The notes beneath the pieces were generated by a model, which searched no databases, was not told the DNA's origin, and saw only the letters and a list, made by a program, of their open reading frames with translations. The position numbers were made by a program, and so were the translations under genes. Below, piece by piece: positions 1 to 7,557 of a DNA stretch of 64,000 nt (position 1 is the stretch's first letter; every line of letters begins with the position of its first letter). Source of the DNA: Saccharopolyspora sp. NFXS83 (GTDB lineage: Bacteria; Actinomycetota; Actinomycetes; Mycobacteriales; Pseudonocardiaceae); the NCBI RefSeq assembly GCF_026241095.1, contig NZ_JAPFGB010000007.1:245915-309914 (forward strand), in the 5' to 3' direction.

Positions 1-645
1 AAGCCGATCCAGGGGTTCTCCACGACGTTCGCCCAGTACCTGGTGGAGGTGTCGCCCGGAGGCGGCAGCACCCGCCCCGAACCGGAGAGCGGCGTCGAGT
101 CGGTCGTGTTCGTGCTCTCCGGTGACCTGCGGCTGGTCGTCGACGGCACCCGGCACGACCTCGCGCCCGGCGGCTACGCCTACCTCCCGGCCGGTGCCGA
201 CTGGTCGGTGTCCAACGACACCGACGAGCGCGCGAGCTTCCAGTGGGTCCGCAAGGCCTACGAACCGCTCGACGGCCACACCCCCGCGGCGTTCGCGGTC
301 CAGGAGCAGGACGTCGCGCCCACGCCGATGCCCGACACCGGCGGCGCCTGGGCCACCACCCGCTTCGTGGACCCGAACGACCTCGCCCACGACATGCACG
401 TCAACATCGTCACGTTCGAACCCGGCGCGGTCATCCCGTTCGCCGAGACGCACGTGATGGAGCACGGGATCTACGTGCTCGAAGGCAAGGCCGTCTACCG
501 GCTCAACGACAACTGGGTGGAAGTCCAGGCGGGCGACTTCATGTGGCTGCGCGCCTTCTGCCCGCAGGCCTGCTACGCGGGAGGCCCCGGCAAGTTCCGC
601 TACCTGCTGTACAAGGACGTCAACCGCCAGATCAAGCTGACCTGA
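1..645 (+). CDS. allE: (S)-ureidoglycine aminohydrolase, bicupin (5'-truncated by window edge)
   Basis: The enzyme releases ammonia from (S)-ureidoglycine to give (S)-ureidoglycolate, the step after allantoate amidohydrolase in purine (allantoin) degradation; it is cytoplasmic and Mn-dependent. The frame is open from base 1 (reading KPIQGFSTTF), so the true start lies upstream; the GTG at 43 is only an internal codon. Visible: two cupin halves, the first around FVLSGDLRLVVDG and PGGYAYLPAG, the second around residues 125-200, with ETHVMEHGIYVLEGKAVYRL supplying the metal-ligand pattern (E, H, H) and GDFMWLRAFCPQACYAGG closing the barrel. The C-terminal YLLYKDVNR is typical of the YlbA/AllE family, whose members are about 250-280 aa; 214 are visible. 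Neighbouring purine genes, if any, are off the left edge. Confidence 0.9.
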   Translation, partial: KPIQGFSTTFAQYLVEVSPGGGSTRPEPESGVESVVFVLSGDLRLVVDGTRHDLAPGGYAYLPAGADWSVSNDTDERASFQWVRKAYEPLDGHTPAAFAVQEQDVAPTPMPDTGGAWATTRFVDPNDLAHDMHVNIVTFEPGAVIPFAETHVMEHGIYVLEGKAVYRLNDNWVEVQAGDFMWLRAFCPQACYAGGPGKFRYLLYKDVNRQIKLT

Positions 646-787
646 CCTGACCTTCCCGCAGCCGCGCAGCAGGGCGGGCGGCGGCCGATCGGGTGAGCGC
701 CGGTGCGCCGGGTGCGCGGAGAGGTCGCGGCGTGCGGGCTAGTCTGCGGCGGAGAACCGCTTCGCAACCAGCACCTCGAGGGTCGGT

Positions 788-1696
788 ATGACCACGCCCG
801 GCTTCACGCTCGTCCAGCTCCGCTACTTCATCGCCGCCGCCGAACGCGGCTCGATGACCGCCGCCGCCGACGAGCTGCGCATCGCCCAGTCGGCGGTCTC
901 CTCCGCCATCGCCAACCTGGAGCACGAGCTGCGCCTCCAGCTGTTCATCCGGCATCGGGCGCGCGGGCTGACCCTCACCTCCGCCGGAGAACGCCTGCTC
1001 GCCCAAGCACGGGACCTGCTGACCCGTGCTCGCGATGTCGAGGCGGAAGCCCGCGGCAGCGGCGGCACCCTGTCGGGCCCGGTGACGATCGGCTGCTTCG
1101 TGACGCTCGCGCCGTACTACCTCCCGGCCCTGTTCGCGGCCTGCGACCAGCACCACCCGGACGTCGAGCTGAACGTGGTCGAGGCCGAAGCCGAGCACCT
1201 GCACCAGGCGCTGCGCAGCGGCGGCATCGACTTCGCGCTCACCTACGACCTGAGCGCGCCCACCGACACCGACCTGCACCGCGAGACCATCGCCCTGGCA
1301 CCGGCCTACGTCATCGTCCCGGCCGGTCATCGCCTCGCGGACCGCACGACCGTCGATCTCGCCGAGCTCGCGCCCGACCCGATGGTGCTGCTGGACCTGC
1401 CCTACAGCCGGGACTACTTCCGCGCCGTCGTGGCGACCTCGGGCACGGCGCCCGACGTGCGGTACCGCAGCCAGAGCTACGAGACCGTGCGCTCGCTGGT
1501 GGCGCAGGGGCTGGGGTACTCCCTGCTCAACCAGCGACCGCGGACCGACCAGACCTACGGTGGCGGCGAGATCGTGGCGCTCGAACTGCGCGGCGACCGC
1601 CCTCCGCTGGAAGTGACGATCACCGCCGTGAACGGGGTGCGCCAGACCGCCCGCGCCCAGGCCGTCATGGATCTGCTGCGCGTGATCCCCTTCTGA
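788..1696 (+). CDS. LysR-family transcriptional regulator
   Basis: A 302-residue LTTR of normal family length. The N-terminal winged helix-turn-helix is clear (LRYFIAAAERGSMTAAADEL, then AQSAVSSAIANLEHELRLQL and LTSAGERLL, residues 8-70). A periplasmic-binding-protein-like effector domain follows from about residue 90 (LSGPVTIGCFVTLAP). The ATG is preceded by a GAGGG at about 778. It points toward the transporter and catabolic genes downstream; a dyad at 1774-1789 and 3385-3400 upstream of both transcription units is the best candidate for its binding site. The effector is unknown. It could instead serve the upstream purine gene, since it shares that strand. Confidence 0.93.
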   Translation: MTTPGFTLVQLRYFIAAAERGSMTAAADELRIAQSAVSSAIANLEHELRLQLFIRHRARGLTLTSAGERLLAQARDLLTRARDVEAEARGSGGTLSGPVTIGCFVTLAPYYLPALFAACDQHHPDVELNVVEAEAEHLHQALRSGGIDFALTYDLSAPTDTDLHRETIALAPAYVIVPAGHRLADRTTVDLAELAPDPMVLLDLPYSRDYFRAVVATSGTAPDVRYRSQSYETVRSLVAQGLGYSLLNQRPRTDQTYGGGEIVALELRGDRPPLEVTITAVNGVRQTARAQAVMDLLRVIPF

Positions 1697-1773
1697 CGGG
1701 CCCGCCCGCCCGGCGGCAGCGCCGCGGCCCCCGGACCGGTTCGCATCTGCTTTTCCGCTGCACCACAACTGAA

Positions 1774-1789
1774 ACGTCTATTGGACGAA
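1774..1789. promoter_or_regulatory. Candidate LysR operator, site 1 (upstream of MHS transporter)
   Basis: ACGTCTATTGGACGAA contains the inverted repeat CGTC-N5-GACG. A near-identical copy, ACATCTGTTGGACGGA, sits at 3385-3400, in each case about 85-125 bp before the next start codon. Both fit the loose T-N11-A LysR pattern. Occurrence and match are seen; binding is inferred. Confidence 0.4.
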
Positions 1790-1898
1790 TCTTCGCGCGC
1801 CGGGTCACCCTGTTCCGCACCACTGCGCTCCCGCCGTCGTCGGCCACCAACCCGGCGATCACGTCGGGGGAACGCACGATTCCCCCAAGGAGGCGCGC

Positions 1899-3272
1899 AT
1901 GCCCACCTCGCACAACGACCCCGCCACGCCGGAGGTCGAGGTGGCCGCCGATGCGGTCGCACTGCGCCGGAGCGTCGCGGCCGGAGCCGTCGGCGTGTTC
2001 GTGCACTGGTTCGACTGGGCCGCCTACGCCTACCTCGCCGGGACCGTCGCCACCGTGTTCTTCCCGGCCGAGAACAGCACGACCGGGCTGCTCGCCGTGT
2101 TCGGCGTGTTCGCGGTGTCGTTCGGCATCCGGCCCATCGGTGCCGCCGTGTTCGGGCCGCTGGGTGACAAGATCGGCCGCAAGCGCACCCTGTCGCTGGT
2201 CATCTTCACGATGTCCGGAGCGACGCTGGGGATCGGACTGCTCCCCGGCTACGACTCGATCGGCATCGCCGCACCGGTGCTGCTGGTGGCCCTGCGGATG
2301 GTCCAGGGCTTCGCCGCGGGGGGCGAATTCGGGAGCGCGGCGAGCTTCCTGGCCGAAAGCGCACCCCGGCGGCGGCGCGGGTTCGGCGTCAGCTGGCTGG
2401 AAGTCGGCTCGCTGCTGGGTTTCCTGGCCGGTTCCTTCACGTTCCTGCTGCTGTCGGTGGGGCTCGACGACGGGCAGCTGACCTCGTGGGGCTGGCGCAT
2501 CCCGTTCCTCGTCTCCGCGCCGCTGGGCATCATCGGCTTCATCATCCGCAGCAAGATCGAGGACACTCCGGAGTACCGGGCGCTCGAAGCCAACGACACC
2601 GTCCCGCGCAGCCCGGCGCGAGAGCTCGTGCGCGCCAACAAGCGGGAACTGCTCCAAGCCGCCGGTCTGATGACCGCCATGCACGTGCCGTTCTACGTGG
2701 TGCTGACCTACCTGGTCACCTACGAGACCGATCACCTCGGGCACTCGGACGGCAGCGCCGCGCTGCTGTCGACCGCGATCTCGCTGCTGGGACTGGTGCT
2801 GGTTCCGGTGTTCGGGCGCTTGTCCGATCACGTCGGGCGCAAGCCGGTGTTCGTCGGGGCCTGCGCGGCACTGCTCGTGCTGGCCACGCCCGCGTTCTTG
2901 CTCATGCGCACCGGATCGGCCGGGACCTGGGTCGCGGGTCTGCTGCTGGGAGTGGTCCTCGCCGCGATCCTCGGCACCTACGCGGTGTGGTCGGCGGAGA
3001 TCTTCCCGACGCGCACCCGCCAGAGCGGCCTGTCCATCGCGTACAACGTCACCGCCGCTCTGTTCGCCGGGACGGTTCCCTACGTGATGACCGTGCTCAT
3101 CTCCGCGACCGGCAGCACCCTCGTGCCCGGCCCGTACATGATGGTGTTCGCGGTGGGAGGCCTCATCGCCGCGCTGTCGCTCAAGGAGACCGCCGGCAAC
3201 GCCCTGCTGCGCCCGGAGGACGTCTCCCCCGCACCTCTCGAACGACGACGAGACCCGGTGGACGCGCAGTAG
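1899..3272 (+). CDS. MFS transporter, metabolite:H+ symporter (MHS) type
   Basis: A 457-residue inner-membrane transporter with about 12 hydrophobic segments. Family signatures: the first-helix motif AVGVFVHWFDWAAYAYLAG, the loop 2-3 motif GDKIGRKRTL, RMVQGFAAGGEFGSAASFLAE (MHS-type GGE motif), and the mirrored C-half motif GRLSDHVGRKPVF. The ATG follows AAGGAGG (1889-1895). MHS proteins import organic acids, betaines and osmolytes by proton symport; here it lies between a LysR gene and a catabolic operon, so it is probably the importer for that pathway's substrate. The substrate itself cannot be read from the sequence. Confidence 0.9.
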   Translation: MPTSHNDPATPEVEVAADAVALRRSVAAGAVGVFVHWFDWAAYAYLAGTVATVFFPAENSTTGLLAVFGVFAVSFGIRPIGAAVFGPLGDKIGRKRTLSLVIFTMSGATLGIGLLPGYDSIGIAAPVLLVALRMVQGFAAGGEFGSAASFLAESAPRRRRGFGVSWLEVGSLLGFLAGSFTFLLLSVGLDDGQLTSWGWRIPFLVSAPLGIIGFIIRSKIEDTPEYRALEANDTVPRSPARELVRANKRELLQAAGLMTAMHVPFYVVLTYLVTYETDHLGHSDGSAALLSTAISLLGLVLVPVFGRLSDHVGRKPVFVGACAALLVLATPAFLLMRTGSAGTWVAGLLLGVVLAAILGTYAVWSAEIFPTRTRQSGLSIAYNVTAALFAGTVPYVMTVLISATGSTLVPGPYMMVFAVGGLIAALSLKETAGNALLRPEDVSPAPLERRRDPVDAQ

Positions 3273-3384
3273 GGGATCCGGGCGGATTCGTCCTGGCGCG
3301 CAACGAGGAAGTCCGCGTCCTGCGGCCCGTCCTCCGATCGGCCGCGACCGTCCACATCGAAAAAAGCGAACCAGTGCAGCGAGA

Positions 3385-3400
3385 ACATCTGTTGGACGGA
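3385..3400. promoter_or_regulatory. Candidate LysR operator, site 2 (upstream of FAD monooxygenase operon)
   Basis: ACATCTGTTGGACGGA differs at 3 of 16 positions from the site at 1774-1789. It falls in the 210-bp gap between the transporter stop and the next start, which suggests that the FAD-monooxygenase operon has its own promoter under the same control. Confidence 0.38.
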
Positions 3401-3482
3401 AGTGCCGCGGTGTTCGAGGATTCTCCTGCGGTGGCGCGGTGAACTCGACGCCGGGCCGACCACCGCCGGAGCGGAGGTTGAC

Positions 3483-4775
3483 ATGTCGATCGAAGACACC
3501 GAGGTGGTCGTCGTCGGGGCAGGCCAAGCCGGTGTGGCGATGAGCGAGCACCTGGGCGCCCACGGGGTACCGCACCTCGTCCTGGAACGGGACCGCATCG
3601 CCGAGCGGTGGCGTTCGCAGCGGTGGGATTCCCTGGTGGCCAACGGGCCCGCGTGGCACGACCGCTTCCCCGGGCTGGAATTCGCCGCGGTGGCCCCCGA
3701 TTCCTTCGCGTCGAAGGACGAGGTCGCGGACTACTTCGTCGAGTACGCGCAGCGGATCGACGCACCGATCCGGTGCGGTGTCGACGTGACCTCGGTGCGC
3801 AAGAACACCGGTGCGCCCGGATTCCGCGTCGAGACCTCGGACGGTGCCGTCAACGCGCGCTTCGTGGTGGCCGCGACCGGACCGTTCCAGCGGCCCGTGA
3901 TCCCGCCGATCGTGCCGGACGGCGCCGTCGCGGCGCAGGTGCATTCGAGCGGGTACCGCAACCCGGACCAGCTGCCCGAAGGGGCGGTCCTCGTCGTCGG
4001 AGCCGGTTCGTCGGGCGTGCAGATCGCCGAGGAGCTGCGCCGATCCGGTCGCCGCGTGTTCCTCTCGGTCGGCCCGCACGACCGCCCTCCCCGCCGGTAC
4101 CGCGGGCGGGACTTCTGCTGGTGGCTGGGCGTGCTCGGGTTCTGGGACGCCGACACCCCTCCGCAGGGGGCCGAGCACGTGACCATCGCGGTCAGCGGAG
4201 CCCGGGGCGGACGCACCGTGGACTTCCGCGCCCTCTCGGACGCGGGGATCGAGCTGGTCGGCATGACGTCGTCGTGCGACGGCGGGGTGCTGCGCTTCGC
4301 GCCGGACCTCGCCACGAACATCGCGCTCGGCGACGCGAAGTACCTCGACCTGCTGCGCGCCGCGGACGAGTACGTCGAGCGCAACGGCCTCGACCTGCCC
4401 GAGGAACCGGAAGCGCACGTCCTCGGGCCCGCCCCGGACTGCGCGACCGACCCCCTGCTCGAACTCGACCTGGCCGCGGCCGGTGTCACCTCGATCGTCT
4501 GGGCCACCGGATTCGCCACCGACTACGGCTGGTTGCAGGTCGACGCGTTCGACGAGAACGGCCGACCCGACCAGCGCCGCGGCGTGTCCGCCGAATCCGG
4601 CGTCTACTTCCTGGGCCTGCCCTGGTTGTCGCGCCGCGGGTCGAGCTTCATCTGGGGCGTGTGGCACGACGCCCGCTACGTCGCCGACCACATCTCCACC
4701 CAGCGGGGCTACCTCTCCCAGCACGCCCCCGACCGGTCCGCCGAGACCGACGAGCACTCCAGGAGCAGCCGATGA
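3483..4775 (+). CDS. FAD/NAD(P)-dependent monooxygenase-like oxidoreductase (CzcO/FMO type)
   Basis: A 430-residue flavoprotein. It has the FAD-binding GxGxxG near the N-terminus (VVVVGAGQAGVAMSEHL), a second dinucleotide fold (VLVVGAGSSGVQIAEEL, about residues 166-182) and the family ATGF motif (VWATGFATDYGW). It has the outline of flavin-containing monooxygenases that oxygenate N, S or ring carbons using NADPH. The ATG was chosen over an upstream in-frame codon because GGAGCGGAGG precedes it. Its stop overlaps the next start (ATGA). It is the first gene of a four-gene block with RidA, DUF1028 and an M20 amidohydrolase and probably performs the first oxidation of a nitrogenous substrate; that role is inferred. 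Confidence 0.85.
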   Translation: MSIEDTEVVVVGAGQAGVAMSEHLGAHGVPHLVLERDRIAERWRSQRWDSLVANGPAWHDRFPGLEFAAVAPDSFASKDEVADYFVEYAQRIDAPIRCGVDVTSVRKNTGAPGFRVETSDGAVNARFVVAATGPFQRPVIPPIVPDGAVAAQVHSSGYRNPDQLPEGAVLVVGAGSSGVQIAEELRRSGRRVFLSVGPHDRPPRRYRGRDFCWWLGVLGFWDADTPPQGAEHVTIAVSGARGGRTVDFRALSDAGIELVGMTSSCDGGVLRFAPDLATNIALGDAKYLDLLRAADEYVERNGLDLPEEPEAHVLGPAPDCATDPLLELDLAAAGVTSIVWATGFATDYGWLQVDAFDENGRPDQRRGVSAESGVYFLGLPWLSRRGSSFIWGVWHDARYVADHISTQRGYLSQHAPDRSAETDEHSRSSR

Positions 4776-5239
4776 CCTCCGCCAACGAGGGGAACCAGGT
4801 GAACGACCCGATCGTCGCCGGCGGGCACACGCGGATCCGCCCCTTCAACACCCGCGACACCTATCCCGAGCAGAATCTGGACAACGACCTGTGCCAGGCG
4901 GTCGTCGCCGGGAACACGGTCTACGTGCGCGGGCAGATCGGGCAGGACCTCGACACCAGCGAATCGGTCGGTGTCGGCGACGTCGCGGCCCAGACCGAGC
5001 GGGCCATGGCCAACATCGACATGCTCCTGCGGGAATCCGGGGCTCGGATGGAGCACCTGGTCAAGCTGACGATCTACCTCGTCGACCCGCGCTACCGCGA
5101 AGCCGTCTACGGCGTCGTCGGGCGCTGGACCCGTGGCGTGCACCCGATCTCCACCGGACTGGTGGTCTCCGCGCTCGCGCGGCCCGAGTGGCTGATCGAG
5201 GTCGACGCCATCGCCGTCATCCCCGGAGGTGCGCGATGA
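4772..5239 (+). CDS. RidA/YjgF/UK114-family protein
   Basis: A 155-residue RidA-fold protein: a short polar N-terminal tail, then NDLCQAVVAGNTVYVRGQIG, the Q-T-E-R-A-M-x-N-I helix region, and the late signature PEWLIEVDAIAV. The family forms trimers that hydrolyse reactive enamines/imines or aminoacrylate-like intermediates; pathway-specific members (RutC-like) sit in catabolic operons. The canonical arginine that binds carboxylates in housekeeping RidA cannot be placed with certainty here, and the N-terminal extension also suggests a pathway-specific paralogue. Translation is coupled to the preceding monooxygenase by a 4-bp overlap and to the next gene by another. Confidence 0.9.
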   Translation: MTSANEGNQVNDPIVAGGHTRIRPFNTRDTYPEQNLDNDLCQAVVAGNTVYVRGQIGQDLDTSESVGVGDVAAQTERAMANIDMLLRESGARMEHLVKLTIYLVDPRYREAVYGVVGRWTRGVHPISTGLVVSALARPEWLIEVDAIAVIPGGAR

Positions 5240-5904
5240 CGTTCTCCGTGCTGGGCACCGATCGCACCGGCGCCATCGGCATCGCCGTGACCTCCTCCAG
5301 TCCCGCCGTGGCCGCCCGCTGCATCCACCTGCGCGCGGGCGTGGGCGGGGCGTCCTCGCAGAACGTCACCGACCCGCGGCTGGGATCCGCGCTCCTGGAC
5401 GCGCTGGAGTCCGGCGCCGGGGCGCGCGACGCGCTGGCCGCGGTGGTCGGTGGCCACGAGCTGATCGAGCACCGCCAGCTCACCGTCCTCGAACCGAACG
5501 GCGGCGGTGCCGCGCACTCCGGAGCCGAATCCCTCGGCGTGCACCGGGATCGCGTCGGTGCGCGGGTCGTCGCCGCCGGGAACATGCTGCGCTCGCCCGA
5601 GGTCGTCGACGCCGTCGTCGACTCCTTCGAGAGCTCGGGCGGTGAGCTCGAAGACCGCCTGCTCCGCGCGCTCGAAGCCGGTTCCGCCGCCGGTGGCGAG
5701 GCGGGACCGGTGCACTCGGCCGGGCTCTCCGTCGTCCGCGAAGTGTCGTGGCGCGAGACCGACCTGCGGGTCGACTGGAGCGACAGCCCGATCGTCGACC
5801 TCCGGGCGCTGCTCGACCGCTGGCTGCCCCAGCGCGACGACTACGTGACCCGCGCGCTCAATCCCGCTTCCGCGCCGTCGTACGGCGTCCCCGGGGACGA
5901 GTGA
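5236..5904 (+). CDS. DUF1028 family protein (Ntn-hydrolase-like fold)
   Basis: A 222-residue protein of the DUF1028 family, recognised by the N-terminal MTFSVLGTDRTGAIGIAVTS, the AVAARCIHLRAGVGGASSQN block and the GNML segment (VVAAGNML). Structures of the family show an Ntn-hydrolase-like fold, but no reaction is assigned with certainty. The GGAGG (5224-5228) before the ATG supports the start. It is locked by 4-bp and 3-bp overlaps between RidA and the amidohydrolase, so it very probably acts in the same pathway, perhaps as an amidase or on an acyl intermediate (inference). Confidence 0.88.
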   Translation: MTFSVLGTDRTGAIGIAVTSSSPAVAARCIHLRAGVGGASSQNVTDPRLGSALLDALESGAGARDALAAVVGGHELIEHRQLTVLEPNGGGAAHSGAESLGVHRDRVGARVVAAGNMLRSPEVVDAVVDSFESSGGELEDRLLRALEAGSAAGGEAGPVHSAGLSVVREVSWRETDLRVDWSDSPIVDLRALLDRWLPQRDDYVTRALNPASAPSYGVPGDE

Positions 5905-7049
5905 TGGCCGGGGTCGACGCGGCCAAGAAGCGTGCCGCCGACACCGTCGCCGGTGATGCCGAACGGCTCATCCGGCTCTCCGAGCAGCTCCACGCCCACC
6001 CGGAAACGGCGTGGCAGGAGCACCGCTCGGCGCGCTGGGTGGCCGAGTCCTTGCAGGAGTCGGGCTTCACGATCACGCCCGCGTACCTGGGGTTGGACAC
6101 CGCGTTCCTGGCGACCTTCGGCAGCGGCCCCTTCCGCCTCGGGCTCTGCGCGGAGTACGACGCCCTGCCCGGCCTCGGGCACGCGTGCGGGCACAACCTG
6201 ATCGCGGCCATCACCGCGGGCGCGGCGCGCGCCTTGGCGCCGCTCGCGGACGCCGCCGGGCTCACCATCGAGGTCTACGGCACTCCCGCCGAGGAGGGCG
6301 GTGGCGGCAAGGTCGAACTGCTGGAGCGCGGGGCGTTCGCCGGGCTCGACCTGGCGATGATGGCGCACCCGGCTCCCGTCGACGTCGCGGAGGCGGAACC
6401 GTTCGCCGTGTCGCACTCGCACGTGGCCTTCCAGGGCAAGGCGTCCCACGCCGCGGCCTACCCCGAGCAGGGCGTCAACGCCGCCGACGCCTTCACCATC
6501 GCCCAGGTCGCGATCGGCTTGCTGCGCCAGCAGTTGCCGCACACCGTGCGCGTCCACGGCGTGATGACCAACGGCGGGGAGGCTCCCAACGCGATCCCCG
6601 CCCGCACCGAAGGACGCTGGTACGTCCGGGCCGAGGACTCGGCGCAGCTGGCCGAGACCGAGCAGAAGGTGTGGCGCTGCTTCGAGGCGGGTGCCCTGGC
6701 CACCGGGAGCTCGCTCGAGGTCACGCCGGAGAGCAAGCCGTACTCGGAGTTCCGCACCTACCGGCCGGCCCTCGACGCCTACGTCCGCAACGCCGAGGAG
6801 CTCGGCCGCACCTTCGGCCGGGACCCGGTGGCGCGGCGGATGAACCGCGCTTCCACCGACATGGGCAACGTTTCCCAGCTGGTGCCCGCGATCCACCCCT
6901 ACGTCGGGATCGGCTCGCTTCCGGCGCTGAACCACCAGCCGGAGTTCGCCGCCCACTGCGTCGGCGGTGACGCCGAGAAGGCCCTCTTGGACGCCGCCAC
7001 CGCGCTCGCGTGGACCGCCCTCGACGTCGCGACCGGCGACGTCCGCTGA
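5904..7049 (+). CDS. M20-family amidohydrolase (AbgB-like metal-dependent amidase)
   Basis: A 381-residue peptidase-family M20 enzyme. Metal-binding landmarks are GLGHACGHN, the general-base region YGTPAEEGGGGKVEL, the lid/dimerisation segment GKASHAAAYPEQGVNAADAF, and ASTDMGNVSQLVPAIHPYVG near the C-terminus, which resembles p-aminobenzoyl-glutamate hydrolase subunit B and related amidohydrolases. The expected reaction is hydrolysis of an amide or N-acyl bond. Its ATG overlaps the DUF1028 stop by one base. As the last gene of the block it may release an amine or amino acid from the oxidised substrate. Allantoate amidohydrolase (AllC) is also M20, but the sequence here looks closer to AbgB. 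Confidence 0.88.
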   Translation: MAGVDAAKKRAADTVAGDAERLIRLSEQLHAHPETAWQEHRSARWVAESLQESGFTITPAYLGLDTAFLATFGSGPFRLGLCAEYDALPGLGHACGHNLIAAITAGAARALAPLADAAGLTIEVYGTPAEEGGGGKVELLERGAFAGLDLAMMAHPAPVDVAEAEPFAVSHSHVAFQGKASHAAAYPEQGVNAADAFTIAQVAIGLLRQQLPHTVRVHGVMTNGGEAPNAIPARTEGRWYVRAEDSAQLAETEQKVWRCFEAGALATGSSLEVTPESKPYSEFRTYRPALDAYVRNAEELGRTFGRDPVARRMNRASTDMGNVSQLVPAIHPYVGIGSLPALNHQPEFAAHCVGGDAEKALLDAATALAWTALDVATGDVR

Positions 7050-7124
7050 ACACCCGTCGTCCGGTCGCGCACCCGCGCCGGGCGACGGGCTCCCACCGTC
7101 GGGGGTGCCGCCTACCCTCGCGAC

Positions 7125-7499
7125 ATGACGCCCCACGACCTCAAAGCCGCGTGCCTGGCCATGCCCGGCGCGCGGGAGGAATTCCCGTTCGACGAGTCCA
7201 ACAGCGTCTTCAAGGTCGCCGGGAAGCTCTTCGCGATCAGCAGGCTCGACGCGGAGCCGCTGCGGGTGAGCCTCAAGTGCGAGCCGGACCTGGCGGTGTC
7301 CCTGCGCACGAGCTACCCGAGCGCCGTCGGCCCCGGTTACCACCTGAACAAGCGCCACTGGAACACGGTCGTCGTCAACGACGCCGTGCCGGATCCACTC
7401 GTCCGGGACATGATCGAGGACTCCTACGACCTGGTCGTCGGCGGGCTGCCGCGCCGCGAGCAGGACAAGCTCGAATGGCTCAAGATCCGCCACGGCTGA
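7125..7499 (+). CDS. MmcQ/YjbR family protein
   Basis: A 124-residue protein of the CyaY-like/MmcQ-YjbR family: an N-terminal helix (CLAMPGAREEFPF), FKVAGKLFAI, LKCEPDLAVSLR, and the family-typical YHLNKRHWNTV followed by DLVVGGLPRREQ. Members are small, widespread and poorly characterised; a DNA-binding role has been proposed. It has its own short upstream gap and ends at a terminator-like hairpin shared with the convergent gene. No functional link to the preceding operon is evident. Confidence 0.88.
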   Translation: MTPHDLKAACLAMPGAREEFPFDESNSVFKVAGKLFAISRLDAEPLRVSLKCEPDLAVSLRTSYPSAVGPGYHLNKRHWNTVVVNDAVPDPLVRDMIEDSYDLVVGGLPRREQDKLEWLKIRHG

Positions 7500-7500
7500 C

Positions 7501-7542
7501 CGGTTCCCGCGCTGGCCCGATGCAGGCCGCGCGCGGAAACCG
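7501..7542. terminator. Hairpin between convergent genes
   Basis: CGGTTCCCGCGC pairs with GCGCGGAAACCG (11 of 12) around an 18-nt loop, between the convergent MmcQ-like and enoyl-reductase-like genes. No U-tract follows, as is common in actinomycetes. Confidence 0.5.
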
Positions 7543-7557
7543 GGAACCCTGCCGGGC

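Noticed and set aside
1665..4757. A 1030-codon open frame on the minus strand, opposite the transporter and monooxygenase genes.
   Set aside because: Low-complexity Arg/Gly/Pro/Ala composition and no motifs; it is the antisense shadow of two well-supported genes, a usual result of GC-rich third positions.
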